In this document: one piece after another, positions 34,149 to 43,071 of the stretch
Layout of the letters: the number at the start of each line of letters is the position of its first letter
How positions within the stretch are numbered: position 1 is the first letter of the stretch
Assembly (NCBI GenBank): GCA_963768075.1
Contig: CAVYHD010000040.1
Location: forward strand, 186,001 to 250,000
Source: QHXW01 sp963768075
Lineage (GTDB): Bacteria; Acidobacteriota; Terriglobia; Bryobacterales; Bryobacteraceae
Direction of reading: 5' to 3'
Length of the DNA: 64,000 nucleotides
Position numbers and translations under genes: made by a program
The notes under the pieces: generated by a model
What the model was told of the DNA's origin: nothing
What the model saw: the letters and a program-made list of their open reading frames with translations, nothing else
Database searches by the model: none

Positions 34149-35137
34149 TTCTCGATCTTCCGCGATTCCTTACCGCCGAGCGCCCGTACTGGACAGATCT
34201 CGAATCTGCGCTCGATCGCATGGAAGGTGAACCGGGCCGCCGTCCCTCGCTCGCGGAACTCAAGACTCTGCACTATCTCTACCAGCGGGCTTCCGCGGAT
34301 CTGGCGAAGATGGCCACATTTTCCTCCGAGCCGGAGACGCGGCGCTATCTCGAGTCGCTCGTGGCGCGTTCCTACGCGGAAATCCATGAGACCCGTGAAG
34401 CGCGACGACGCGTGAACGTGCGGCGCTGGCTCGCCCGGGAATTGCCGCAAACATTTCGCCGCCACGTGCGCGCCTTCTGGCTGGCCGTTGCCATCACACT
34501 CGCCGGCACGGCGTTCGGCGTCCTGGCTCTGCGCATCGACCCCGCATCCAAAACCGTCATCATGCCTTTTCGCGGGCTTATGGAGAGTCCACCGGAGCGT
34601 GTAGCGCGCGAGGAGCACGCCAAGGTGGACAAGTTACGCGGCCTGAGAACCACATTCGCGGCGGAGCTGATGACGCACAATACCGAAGTCGCGGTCACCA
34701 CCCTGGCGCTCGGTATGACTTGGGGCGTCGGCACGGTGATCGTACTCTTTTATAACGGCGTGACGCTAGGCGCGGTGTCCACCGATTACGTGCAGTCAGG
34801 CCAGACCAGCTTCCTGATGGGGTGGCTGATGCCCCACGGCGCCACCGAGATTCCCGCAATCCTTCTCGCGGGCCAGGCCGGCCTGATTCTCGCAGGCGCT
34901 CTCATCGGTTGGGGAACCAGCGCTTGCCGCGGTGAGCGCTTGCGTGCTGTCTCGCGCGACGTGCTGACTCTCGTGTGCGGGATGGCGCTGCTGTTGGTCT
35001 GGGCGGGCATCGTCGAGGCTTTTTTCTCTCAATACCACGAACCGGTGATTCCCTACGCGCTGAAAATCGCTTTCGGCGCCGTGGAGCTCGTCGCGCTCAC
35101 CGTGTACCTCGGCCGTTCCGGAGCCCCCACTCCATGA
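34145..35137 (+). CDS. SpoIIM-like (stage II sporulation protein M family) membrane protein
   Basis: 330 residues. The first 100 residues are a soluble helical part (LDLPRFLTAERPYWTDLESALDRM, LKTLHYLYQRASADLAKMATFSSE), then about five membrane helices (AFWLAVAITLAGTAFGVLALR, VTTLALGMTWGVGTVIVLFYNGVTLG, FLMGWLMPHGATEIPAILLAGQAGLILAGAL). The last phrase, HGATEIPAILLAGQAG, is the conserved core of the SpoIIM/DUF95 family. In Bacillus SpoIIM works in peptidoglycan remodelling during engulfment; in non-sporulating bacteria its relatives occur with MoxR/DUF58/RDD and have no settled function. No sporulation genes are seen here. Confidence 0.9.
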   Translation: MILDLPRFLTAERPYWTDLESALDRMEGEPGRRPSLAELKTLHYLYQRASADLAKMATFSSEPETRRYLESLVARSYAEIHETREARRRVNVRRWLARELPQTFRRHVRAFWLAVAITLAGTAFGVLALRIDPASKTVIMPFRGLMESPPERVAREEHAKVDKLRGLRTTFAAELMTHNTEVAVTTLALGMTWGVGTVIVLFYNGVTLGAVSTDYVQSGQTSFLMGWLMPHGATEIPAILLAGQAGLILAGALIGWGTSACRGERLRAVSRDVLTLVCGMALLLVWAGIVEAFFSQYHEPVIPYALKIAFGAVELVALTVYLGRSGAPTP

Positions 35138-35901
35138 GCCCGGCGCGCACCAGCGCTCTCACCATCGAAACTCCCGAGGGCGTTGCCTTCACACTGCTCC
35201 TTGCCGGTCCGGTGACCCGCTTCCTCGCCTGGCTCATCGATTTGGTCGCGATCGTGGCGCTCAATGCCATCGCGCAGCGCACACTTCAGATCGCCGGATT
35301 CGTGGGCGCGGAATTCGTCCAGGCCGCCACAATCATCGAGTACTTCGTGCTCTCCACTGGATATGGCATTTGTCTCGAGTGGGTGTGGCGCGGGCAGACG
35401 CTCGGAAAGCGCGTGCTCGGGCTGCGCGTCATGGACGCCCAAGGCCTGCGTCTGGACTTCAGCCAGATCGTGATTCGCAATCTGCTGCGCACGGTGGATA
35501 TCTTGCCGGGCTTTTATCTGGTGGGCGGCGTCGCCACTGTTTTCACGCGAAATGCGCAGCGCCTGGGCGATCTCGCGGCTAATACCATCGTGGTGCGCAG
35601 CCCGCGGATTGAGCAGCCCGATCTCGACCGCCTCCTCGGCGGCAAATTCAATTCCCTGCTGGATTATCAGCATCTGGCTGCCCGTCTGCGCCAGAGGACC
35701 ACCCCTGAAGCCGGCGGAATTGCTCTCAACGCCCTACTTCGCCGTGAGGATTTCGATGCCCGCGCCCGCGTGGAACTCTTCGATGAGCTGGCGGGCTACT
35801 TTCAGTCCATCGTCGAGTTTCCCGCCGAGGCCGTCGAAAACCTCACCGGCGAGCAGTACGTACGAAACACCGTAGAAATCCTGTTTCGCCCTTCTAAATA
35901 A
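35134..35901 (+). CDS. RDD-family membrane protein
   Basis: 255 residues, start ATG 35134 overlapping the SpoIIM gene. The RDD domain covers residues 15-150: VTRFLAWLIDLVAIVALNAIAQ carries the Arg and Asp residues that name the family, followed by GICLEWVWRGQTLGKRVLGLRVMDAQGLRLDFSQIVIRNLLR and RNAQRLGDLAANTIVVR. A C-terminal cytosolic helical extension of about 100 residues follows. Last gene of the ten-gene operon and a distant relative of the RDD part of its first gene. Confidence 0.9.
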   Translation: MSPARTSALTIETPEGVAFTLLLAGPVTRFLAWLIDLVAIVALNAIAQRTLQIAGFVGAEFVQAATIIEYFVLSTGYGICLEWVWRGQTLGKRVLGLRVMDAQGLRLDFSQIVIRNLLRTVDILPGFYLVGGVATVFTRNAQRLGDLAANTIVVRSPRIEQPDLDRLLGGKFNSLLDYQHLAARLRQRTTPEAGGIALNALLRREDFDARARVELFDELAGYFQSIVEFPAEAVENLTGEQYVRNTVEILFRPSK

Positions 35902-35943
35902 CCAAAATGCGACGCCGGTGAGCGAACAATTGGTATTTCAAAG

Positions 35944-35949
35944 TACAAT
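35944..35949 (+). promoter_or_regulatory. Candidate -10 element (TACAAT), possibly giving a leaderless mRNA
   Basis: TACAAT ends 8 nt before ATG 35958 in the 56-bp gap after the RDD gene, so transcription would start at or very near the start codon. No Shine-Dalgarno precedes the ATG. Confidence 0.35.
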
Positions 35950-35957
35950 TGATAAAG

Positions 35958-37136
35958 ATGGGGTCTAGGGACCCCCTAGGCGCTCGTTTTTGGGCGCTTA
36001 TCGGGGCAACATTTCTTGGATTTTTGGGCATCGGCACGGTGCTGCCGCTGATCGGGCCGCATGTCCGCCACGATCTCGGGGGATCCGACCAGGCGGTCGG
36101 GCTGGTAATCGGTGTCTTTTCCTTCATCGCCCTGGCTAGCCGGTTGATTTCAGGGCCTTTAGCCGATCGCAAGGGACGAAAAATCGTATTTCTGGTGGGC
36201 TTGTCCAGTTGCGCGGCTTCCGGGGCCGTTTACCTGCTGCCGATGGGAATTTTGGGAGCTTACCTGGGCCGGACGCTACAAGGGCTGGGCGAAGCGTGTC
36301 TCTATACGGGCGCGGCGGCCTGGGTGGTGGAAGTCGCTGGAATTCACCGCAGCGGCGAGGTGCTGGGATACCTCAGCAGCGGCATCTGGGGCGGGATTTC
36401 CGTCGGTCCGGCAGTGGGACAGTGGCTGGGCTCGTTTCAACACGCTGCGCTCGCCCAGTGCATCGCTGCATTGGCGGCAATGTTCATCGTGTCCCGGATA
36501 CCGGAGGATTACGCGCCCGCGGTACACGAGCGGCGGCGGGAATGGATTCCACGGTCTCTTGTGCCGACGGGTATTGCGGTGGGACTAGTGAACGTACAGT
36601 ATCCGGTAGTGGCGGGCTTTCTCGTCTTGCACCTGGCGCGATTCGGCAATTCGGGACCGGTGGCATTTTCCGCCTATGCGCTGCTGATTCTGCTATCGCG
36701 ATTTTTTCTGGGAGGATTGCCGGACCGCATCGACCCATCGATCACCTATTACGGAGGGTTGGCGCTGATGGCGCTTGGATTGGGCACGCTGGCCATCGGG
36801 CCCCCACCGGTACTCGCCGTTGGCGCGGCCGCGGTTCTGGGATTTGGATTCTCATTTCCGTGGTCTTCGACCGTAGCGCCGGTGTTGCGCAAGATTCCCA
36901 GCAATGAGCGCGCCTCCGCCGTGGGTGTGCTAAGCGCGTTCGTGGACCTGTTCGTTGGAGTCAGTTCTTTTGTCGCCGGCGGCATGGCGAAACATTTCGG
37001 ATACTCGTCGGCGTTTGTGCTTGCGGCCGTTGCGGTCGGCGGTGCTGCGATTGCAGGACGATTCCTGTTTGCGTCCAAGGGGACCGAAGTGGCAGTGGCT
37101 GAAGCCGTGATGGAAGACGAGTGTTTGACGGGCTGA
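35958..37136 (+). CDS. Major facilitator superfamily transporter
   Basis: 392 residues from ATG 35958 (an in-frame TTG at 35949 is the alternative). Twelve predicted helices. The MFS loop 2-3 motif is visible as ISGPLADRKGRKIVFLVGL (G-x-x-x-D-R-x-G-R-K), and its second-half counterpart as FLGGLPDRIDPSIT. Drug/sugar/metabolite export or uptake cannot be told from sequence. It follows the ten-gene operon with its own likely promoter and runs towards the AGE epimerase gene, 9 nt away. Confidence 0.9.
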   Translation: MGSRDPLGARFWALIGATFLGFLGIGTVLPLIGPHVRHDLGGSDQAVGLVIGVFSFIALASRLISGPLADRKGRKIVFLVGLSSCAASGAVYLLPMGILGAYLGRTLQGLGEACLYTGAAAWVVEVAGIHRSGEVLGYLSSGIWGGISVGPAVGQWLGSFQHAALAQCIAALAAMFIVSRIPEDYAPAVHERRREWIPRSLVPTGIAVGLVNVQYPVVAGFLVLHLARFGNSGPVAFSAYALLILLSRFFLGGLPDRIDPSITYYGGLALMALGLGTLAIGPPPVLAVGAAAVLGFGFSFPWSSTVAPVLRKIPSNERASAVGVLSAFVDLFVGVSSFVAGGMAKHFGYSSAFVLAAVAVGGAAIAGRFLFASKGTEVAVAEAVMEDECLTG

Positions 37137-37145
37137 ATCGCCGAT

Positions 37146-38456
37146 TCAGAGCGTTCTGCCCAGCCGCGAGATCACTTCGAGACAGGCCCGGGTCACGTGA
37201 TACGGCGCTTTCCAAGGATCGACTTTATGCCTGTCGATTCTCCCGTCGTGAAACAGCGCGGTGTACCACTCTCCATACTGGTGGTCCACGAAACGGTCCA
37301 TCACGAATTGGGCTTCAAGCTCGAAGGCCTGCCAATACTCGGTCTTTCCGGTGAATTGATAGGCGTTGAGGAACGCGACTAAAGCCTCGGCCTGCTGCCA
37401 CCATTCCATGTCCCGATTCGTTGCGGTGCCGAGCGCGGGGCCTAATCGGTAGACACCGCCGTGCTCTTTATCGAAACCCGAGCGCAGGGTGTGATCGACC
37501 AGCGCGAGACTGGCCTGCCGAATCTTGGAATCCTGATTCCGTCCGACGCGGTCAGCGGCTTCGGTGAGCAGCCAACTGGCCTCGAGATCCAGCCCATACT
37601 CGCATTCCTTCGAATCGCCATCGCGATCGGCCACCTGCCAATCGTCGGTGAAGTAGTATCGGCCGTAGCCGATTTTGGTATCGATGATCTTGTTCGCAAA
37701 GATATCGAGCAGTTCGTTCAGACGCGCGCGGACGCGGCTGTCACCGGTGACGTCGTAAAGCGTAGCGAACGCCTCCACCAAACCAAGGTGCCAGTCGTAG
37801 GCTTTTCGGCCAAAGGAACCAGCGGCATTGGGGCCATCCTGGTAGTTCGGGATGAACTTCCAGTCGGCGGTGAAGGCGATCTGATAACCGCCGTGCGCAT
37901 TGTCGTGAGCGTGACGATCAATCAAGCTAAACAAGTCGAGCGCTTCCGCGCGCGCGGTGTCGTCATGGAATGCCAGCGCGTATTCGGCGAGGCCCTCCAG
38001 GACGTACGACATGGGGTTCAACTGCTTGGTCGAGTCGATGACCTTGCCGTCCTGAGCGACCAGGAAATAGTAACCGCCGTGCTGCTTGTCCCACATGTGC
38101 TCGCGCAGGAACTTCAGGCACTCAGCGGCCAGGTGTTGATAAGTGGGATCGGGATAGCGGCGGTACGCTTCGGAGAAAGACCACATCGCGCGGGAGATCA
38201 ATACGACGGACTTATCCCCAGGTGGAATCGGCTCACCTTTTTGGTCGAGGTCTCCGAGCAAACCGCCGTACTGGCGATCGGCAGCGTGATCGACCCAGAA
38301 CTTCAGGACGTTGTGCTGGAGATGATCGCTGAAGATGGCGACCCAATCGCGCGCGGACTCGGCCTTCGCTTCGGCGGGAGCAGCGGCCGGGGGGTGAATC
38401 AGAACGAGGAAAGCGAAACAACATCGGAGAACGGGAGGCCACATGCGCGCGCTCAT
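37146..38456 (-). CDS. Exported AGE-family sugar 2-epimerase (cellobiose 2-epimerase-like)
   Basis: 436 residues from ATG 38456 (ATG 38444 possible). A signal peptide (MWPPVLRCCFAFLVLIHPPAAAPAEA) precedes an (alpha/alpha)6 barrel with AGE/cellobiose-epimerase motifs: LKFWVDHAADRQYGGLLGDLDQKG, VVLISRAMWSFSEAYRR, HGGYYFLVAQDGKV, KAYDWHLGLVEAFATLY, EYGLDLEASWLLTEAADR and RDMEWWQQAEALVAFLNAYQ. The catalytic histidines are expected in MEWWQQAE-region and KAPYHVTRACLEV. The family epimerises mannose/glucose, N-acyl-glucosamine or cellobiose at C2. An exported form is unusual and fits a periplasmic sugar pathway. Confidence 0.85.
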   Translation of the reverse strand: MSARMWPPVLRCCFAFLVLIHPPAAAPAEAKAESARDWVAIFSDHLQHNVLKFWVDHAADRQYGGLLGDLDQKGEPIPPGDKSVVLISRAMWSFSEAYRRYPDPTYQHLAAECLKFLREHMWDKQHGGYYFLVAQDGKVIDSTKQLNPMSYVLEGLAEYALAFHDDTARAEALDLFSLIDRHAHDNAHGGYQIAFTADWKFIPNYQDGPNAAGSFGRKAYDWHLGLVEAFATLYDVTGDSRVRARLNELLDIFANKIIDTKIGYGRYYFTDDWQVADRDGDSKECEYGLDLEASWLLTEAADRVGRNQDSKIRQASLALVDHTLRSGFDKEHGGVYRLGPALGTATNRDMEWWQQAEALVAFLNAYQFTGKTEYWQAFELEAQFVMDRFVDHQYGEWYTALFHDGRIDRHKVDPWKAPYHVTRACLEVISRLGRTL

Positions 38457-38505
38457 TGGACGAATACGATAACGAAGGCCGCCCAACAACGTCAAGTGCG
38501 CGGCC

Positions 38506-40188
38506 CTACGCGTCGCCGCGTTTGAGCTTTTCTATCAGGTGGTCGCAGGCGCGCGCGGTAAGGGCCATCATAGTAAGGGTGGGGTTTTGGCAGCCGGAGG
38601 AGACGAACGATGCGCCGTCCATCACGAACAGGTTTTTCACGTCGTGCGACTGGTTCCAGGGATCGAGCACGAACTTCTTGGGATCAGCGCCCATGCGCGC
38701 GGTGCCCAATTCGTGGATGGCCATGCCGGGCATCTGCACGCTGGTGTTGATGCGAATGTCTTTCGCGCCGGCGGATTCAAGCATCTCGGCGGCGGCTACG
38801 GCCGCGTCTTCCATGATGGCCGTCTCGTTGGCGCCGTGCGTCATACTGATGCGCAGGGCGGGAATGCCCCAGGCGTCCTTGAGATTCGGATCGATGTCGC
38901 AGTAATTGTCCCAGCGCGCGAGCGACTCGCCGAAAGCGCCGAGGGAAACATTGTAGGTTCCTTGGCGCACTGCCGCTTTGTAGGAAGCGCCAAAGCCTTG
39001 CGCGCCGAAACTGAATGCCATCCCGGCGCCGCCCTGGTATCCATAGCCCCGGATGAAGCGCTGGTGCCGCGGGCCCTTAGCCAGATTGCGAAAGCGAACG
39101 ACGTAAATTCCATTGGCACGGTGCGGCTGGCTGGCACTGATCTTGGTGAGGAATTCCGGCATCTCTCCGGCGGCGCCTGCTCCCACGACATGATCCATGA
39201 GATAGTGGCCGAGCGCGCCGCTCGAATTGGCCAGGCCGCCGGGGTATTCGCGCGTGGAGGAGTTCAGTAGAATGCGCGTCGATTCCAGCGCCTGCGCGCA
39301 AAGGATGACGGTCTTGGCCCGGACCTGATAGGTTTTGTGCGTGATGCCGTCGACATACGTCACGCCGCTGGCGCGGTTGGCGGCGTTGTCCATATCCACA
39401 TGCGCCACGACGGCGTTCGTGATGAGCTTGCAGTTGCCACTCTTGAGCGCGTCCGCGACGGTAGTGAACGGACTGCTGAAGTAAGAGTAGGTTATGCAGC
39501 CGCGCTCGCAGGGGCCGCAATAGTGGCACGCGAGACGCCCATTGTGATTTTGCGTGAGGATGGCCACGCGGCCAATGGTCACGGTGCGCCCGAAATGAGC
39601 CTGCACGCGCTCGCGCAGGCGCAGCTCTCCGCAAGTCATTTTCATTGGCGGCAGAAACTGGCCGTCGGGCAGCGCGTCATTGCCTTCGGTGGCGCCGCTG
39701 ATACCGACGTAGCGCTCGACCGCATCGTAGTAAGGGGCGAGATCCTTGTAGGAAATGGGCCAGTCTACGTCGTAGCCATCGTGGGAAGCGGCTTTGAAAT
39801 CGAGATCGCTCAGGCGGTAGCTCTGCCGGCCCCAAACCAACGTGCGGCCGCCGACGATGCGCAGGCGCTGCCAAGTGAACGGTTTGCCGGGGGGAGTGCT
39901 GTAGGGGTTCTGGCGGTCATCCACGAACCAGTCGTAGTTGTACTCCATGCAGGCGTAGCACTGCTTCTGGACGGGCCTCGAGCGCACGATTTCCGGCGAC
40001 ATGTCGCGGTACTGGAGCTTGTAGCCGGGCATGTGCTCGGTGAATTCCTTGGGCGAAATGTTGCGGCCGGCTTCGAGCAGCGCGACCTTCAGGCCCGCTT
40101 CCGATAGCTTCTTGGCGGCCCAACCGCCGGTGGCTCCTGATCCGACGACGATGGCATCGAAGATTTCGGGCCGGGATTCCTGCGGCAT
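38506..40188 (-). CDS. GMC-family FAD-dependent sugar dehydrogenase, catalytic subunit (second copy)
   Basis: 560 residues. GAGGGAGG abuts ATG 40197 but is 9 nt from ATG 40188, so I prefer 40188. FAD motif FDAIVVGSGATGGWAAKKL; Fe-S-type set CHYCGPCERGC with C221, C224, C227 and C231; C-terminal HELGTARMGADPKK and GCQNPTLTMMALTARACDHL. It resembles the 4084-5772 product along its length, including DWPISYK-L-PYYD and a paired P-F-x-W segment, so the two are paralogues. Its Tat-signal small subunit is divergent (40292). Presumed periplasmic dehydrogenase for a sugar or glycoside hydroxyl. Confidence 0.9.
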   Translation of the reverse strand: MPQESRPEIFDAIVVGSGATGGWAAKKLSEAGLKVALLEAGRNISPKEFTEHMPGYKLQYRDMSPEIVRSRPVQKQCYACMEYNYDWFVDDRQNPYSTPPGKPFTWQRLRIVGGRTLVWGRQSYRLSDLDFKAASHDGYDVDWPISYKDLAPYYDAVERYVGISGATEGNDALPDGQFLPPMKMTCGELRLRERVQAHFGRTVTIGRVAILTQNHNGRLACHYCGPCERGCITYSYFSSPFTTVADALKSGNCKLITNAVVAHVDMDNAANRASGVTYVDGITHKTYQVRAKTVILCAQALESTRILLNSSTREYPGGLANSSGALGHYLMDHVVGAGAAGEMPEFLTKISASQPHRANGIYVVRFRNLAKGPRHQRFIRGYGYQGGAGMAFSFGAQGFGASYKAAVRQGTYNVSLGAFGESLARWDNYCDIDPNLKDAWGIPALRISMTHGANETAIMEDAAVAAAEMLESAGAKDIRINTSVQMPGMAIHELGTARMGADPKKFVLDPWNQSHDVKNLFVMDGASFVSSGCQNPTLTMMALTARACDHLIEKLKRGDA

Positions 40189-40291
40189 GGTCGGCATCCT
40201 CCCTCACGGTGAATTGCGGAAAGGCCATCGTGACACTGTTGGCGCGAGCAAGGCAAGTTCGTTATCATGGCAGTCGGATTCAGGAGGGACA

Positions 40292-40879
40292 GTGCGTCGT
40301 CGCGATCTTTTCCGTCTAGCGGGCGCGGCCGGAGTTGCCGGCGGCATGGCTTCGCGGGCAGACGCGCGGGAGTTCCCCGCGAATTACGACGCATCCAAGG
40401 AACTGGCGCGCGCGGATTGGAACCCGACGTTTCTGGACGAGCATCAGAATGAAACCCTGATCATTCTGAGCGACCTGATTATTCCGCGCACGGACACGCC
40501 GGGGGCAAAAGAAGCGCTGGTCAACCGCTTCATCGATCGGCTGCTCGAAGCGGAGCCGGCCGACAAGCAACGCGAGTTCCTGGAGAGCCTGGCCAGCCTG
40601 GATGGCGAAGCGATGGCGCGGCACCGCACCGCGTTTCGTTATTTGCCGCAGGAAAGCCAGGTGGAGCTGCTCGGATATCTGGCGTATCCGCACTCGCTGA
40701 ATACGTGGGGCGAGTCCTCAGGCGAAGAGATTCCGGGGCACACGCACTTCGTTCGATTGAAGGAACGGATCACGCGCGCCTTTTACAGTTCGGAAACGGG
40801 TATGCGCGAACTGGGATATGACGGCCCCGCCCATGGTGTGTTCGAGGGATGCACGCGTCCGGAGGGACCGGACCGATAG
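40292..40879 (+). CDS. Gluconate 2-dehydrogenase subunit 3 family protein (second copy)
   Basis: 195 residues from GTG 40292, with AGGAGG 4 nt upstream. Tat signal VRRRDLFRLAGAAGVAGGMASRADA. The body has LIILSDLIIPRTDTPGA, typical of the family's haem- or partner-contacting helix, and the end HFVRLKERITRAFYSSETGMRELGYDG matches the Y-S-S-x-x-G-x-x-E-L-G-Y signature. Divergent from its probable partner GMC gene, with a 103-bp shared promoter region. First gene of a plus-strand run of sugar genes extending to 46021. Confidence 0.9.
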   Translation: MRRRDLFRLAGAAGVAGGMASRADAREFPANYDASKELARADWNPTFLDEHQNETLIILSDLIIPRTDTPGAKEALVNRFIDRLLEAEPADKQREFLESLASLDGEAMARHRTAFRYLPQESQVELLGYLAYPHSLNTWGESSGEEIPGHTHFVRLKERITRAFYSSETGMRELGYDGPAHGVFEGCTRPEGPDR

Positions 40880-40925
40880 TTCCCGCCGATAGAGTTATTT
40901 CTCCAGCGCGAGACGAGGAGAGTCC

Positions 40926-41915
40926 GTGAACCGTCGAACATTCATTCCGACTTTAGGGCTGGGTGGTCCGCTTCTGGCCGCCGCGGCGCAAACGAATGCG
41001 ACGAAACAGCGACCGCGCATCGGAAGCGTCAGTTGGAACTTTCATAGCCTGGCGCCCGGCGCACATCCCGAGGAAGCGATCGACATTATCGGGAGCCTGG
41101 GCTTCGAGGGCGTGGAACTCATCGCCAATTCGCGCCAGGACGTGGACGAATATTGGACGGACGCGACCATCGATCGCATCAAGCGCCAGTTGGAGCGCAA
41201 TCGTCTGGTGGTGAACCAGTTTCCCTTCTTCCAACCGGTGGTAGAAGGGCTCACGAGCAGAAACGCGGAGGAGCGCAAGATAAGCATCGATTACTTCGAG
41301 CGCGGCTGCAAAATCGGCAAGAAGCTGGGCGCGCCGATGGTGAATATCGTGGCGCCATGGGCGCGGGAATTAAGCTCGCCGGGCGGCGGATACCTCCCGC
41401 GCTATTTCCTGGGCGATGTGAAGCCGGGTGAGAAATTCCACATCAATATCGCGCCAGGCTACGATTTCGACGAGCTGTGGCACTCGTTCCCCGCGACCAT
41501 GAAGGACTGCCTGGAAGGCGCGAAGGCGCACGGGATGAAGTTCTCGATCGAAAACCACACGTACACCATGATTCCGGTGACGGACAGCTTTCTGCGCTTG
41601 TGGGATGCGATTCGCGATCCGGCGCTGGGAGCGAATCTGGATTGCGGATGGGCGATGAACCAGCGCGATTATCCGCCGGTAGCGATCCATAAGCTGAACG
41701 GGCATCTGATGAATCTGCATGTGCGCGATATCGACGCCTCGATGAGGGAATATGTCGCGATCGGACAAGGTGTGATGGACTTCCGGGCGATCGCGGACGC
41801 CGTGAAAGCGATCGGCTTCACGGGATTCCTTTCGCTTGAGCAGGACGGTTCTAAAGAGGACATGAAGGAAACTTGCCGGAGATACGTGAACCTGATGAAG
41901 GAGCTTCTCGCCTGA
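40926..41915 (+). CDS. Sugar phosphate isomerase/epimerase-family TIM barrel with Tat signal
   Basis: 329 residues from GTG 40926, with GAGGAGAG just upstream. The N-terminus MNRRTFIPTLGLGGPLLAAAAQ is a twin-arginine signal. The xylose-isomerase-like barrel shows SWNFHSLAPGAHPEEAIDIIGSLGFEGVELI, metal-ligand regions FSIENHTYT, LGANLDCGWAMNQ, HLMNLHVRDID and FLSLEQDGS (E, D, H, E order). Members of this fold act as isomerases, and in 3-ketoglycoside pathways as lyases or hydrolases that cleave the oxidised sugar. Export and its place 46 nt after subunit 3 favour such a role (inference). Confidence 0.85.
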   Translation: MNRRTFIPTLGLGGPLLAAAAQTNATKQRPRIGSVSWNFHSLAPGAHPEEAIDIIGSLGFEGVELIANSRQDVDEYWTDATIDRIKRQLERNRLVVNQFPFFQPVVEGLTSRNAEERKISIDYFERGCKIGKKLGAPMVNIVAPWARELSSPGGGYLPRYFLGDVKPGEKFHINIAPGYDFDELWHSFPATMKDCLEGAKAHGMKFSIENHTYTMIPVTDSFLRLWDAIRDPALGANLDCGWAMNQRDYPPVAIHKLNGHLMNLHVRDIDASMREYVAIGQGVMDFRAIADAVKAIGFTGFLSLEQDGSKEDMKETCRRYVNLMKELLA

Positions 41916-41919
41916 ACAT

Positions 41920-43059
41920 ATGACTCCGAACATGATTGGCGCATACGGCGAATGGGCGGCTGGGATTGTGCAAGATCCGCCGCGATTATCGTTCCGGCAG
42001 GCGATGTTCAGCAACGTGGATGCCTGGCGAGGTGTGGCACGGGCGCGGTTCCGGGAAGCGCTTCTGGGGCCTGGCGGCGCGGCTACGCCGGTAGCGGTGT
42101 TGCAGCACCAACTCGAGTTCGACGGATTGTCGATTGAGCACGTGCAGTGGCAACTGCCGTATGGACCTCCGACGGAGGCCCTGGTGTTGAAGCCAGCCGG
42201 GGCGCGAGGAAAGTTGCCGGGTGTTGTGGCGCTGCACGACCACGGCGGGAACAAGTATTTCGGGCTGCGAAAGATTACGCGGATGTCGAAGGACCCGCAC
42301 CCGCTGATGCTGCGGCATCAGGAGCACTACTACGAGGGCACGGCGTGGGCAAACGAGCTGGCGCGGCGCGGATACGTGGTGCTGGTGCACGACACCTTCA
42401 CGTTTGGAAGCCGGCGCGTGCGGGTGGCGGACGTGCCGGAGAATATCCGCAGCCATCTGACGGAAGTGAATCCTGAGGCCGAAGACGAGATTCAGCGCTA
42501 TAACGAGTTCGCGGCGAATCACGAGCATCTGATGGCCAAGAGCCTGTTCTGCGCGGGAACGACCTGGCCGGGCGTGTTTGTATTTGACGATCAGCGCGCG
42601 GTGGACTACCTGGCCTCGCGGCCGGACGTGGACGCAACCAGGATCGGGTGCGGCGGGCTGTCGGGAGGCGGCCTGCGAACCGTGATGCTGACGGGGGCCG
42701 ATGAGCGGATTCGCTGCTCGTGCTGCGTGGGCATGATGACGACGTGGCGCGATTATCTGCTAAACAAGTGCTACACGCACACCTGGATGGTCTACGTGCC
42801 CGGCCTGCCGCACGACCTGGACTATCCGGAAGTGCTGGGACTGGGGGCGCCGAATCCGATATTGGTATTGAACAACAGGCAGGACCAACTGTTCACGATG
42901 CCGGAGATGGAACGGGCGGACCAGATACTCACTGAGGTGTACAGGAAGGCAAGCGCGCCGGAGCGTTACCGGGCGAGTTTCTACGACGGGCCGCACAAGT
43001 TCGATCGCGCCATGCAAAAGGAAGCCTTCGCGTGGTTTGACCGCTGGCTGAAGAGCTGA
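41920..43059 (+). CDS. Alpha/beta hydrolase (acetyl xylan esterase/dienelactone hydrolase-like)
   Basis: 379 residues, ATG 41920, 4 nt after the isomerase. Core fold: PGVVALHDHGGNKYFG (oxyanion region), RRGYVVLVHDTFTFGSRR, DQRAVDYLASRPDVDATRIGCGGLSGGGLRTVML with a G-L-S-G-G nucleophile serine, NPILVLNNRQDQLFT with the acidic residue, and FYDGPHKFDRAMQKEAFAWF with the catalytic histidine. No signal peptide. Probably an esterase removing acetyl or other acyl groups from sugars; the exact substrate is unknown. Confidence 0.82.
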   Translation: MTPNMIGAYGEWAAGIVQDPPRLSFRQAMFSNVDAWRGVARARFREALLGPGGAATPVAVLQHQLEFDGLSIEHVQWQLPYGPPTEALVLKPAGARGKLPGVVALHDHGGNKYFGLRKITRMSKDPHPLMLRHQEHYYEGTAWANELARRGYVVLVHDTFTFGSRRVRVADVPENIRSHLTEVNPEAEDEIQRYNEFAANHEHLMAKSLFCAGTTWPGVFVFDDQRAVDYLASRPDVDATRIGCGGLSGGGLRTVMLTGADERIRCSCCVGMMTTWRDYLLNKCYTHTWMVYVPGLPHDLDYPEVLGLGAPNPILVLNNRQDQLFTMPEMERADQILTEVYRKASAPERYRASFYDGPHKFDRAMQKEAFAWFDRWLKS

Positions 43060-43071
43060 ACGCTAAAGCAA

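Noticed and set aside
34145..35137. SpoIIM-like gene as evidence for sporulation
   Set aside because: Homologues occur widely in non-sporulating bacteria with MoxR/DUF58 genes; no other sporulation gene is present.
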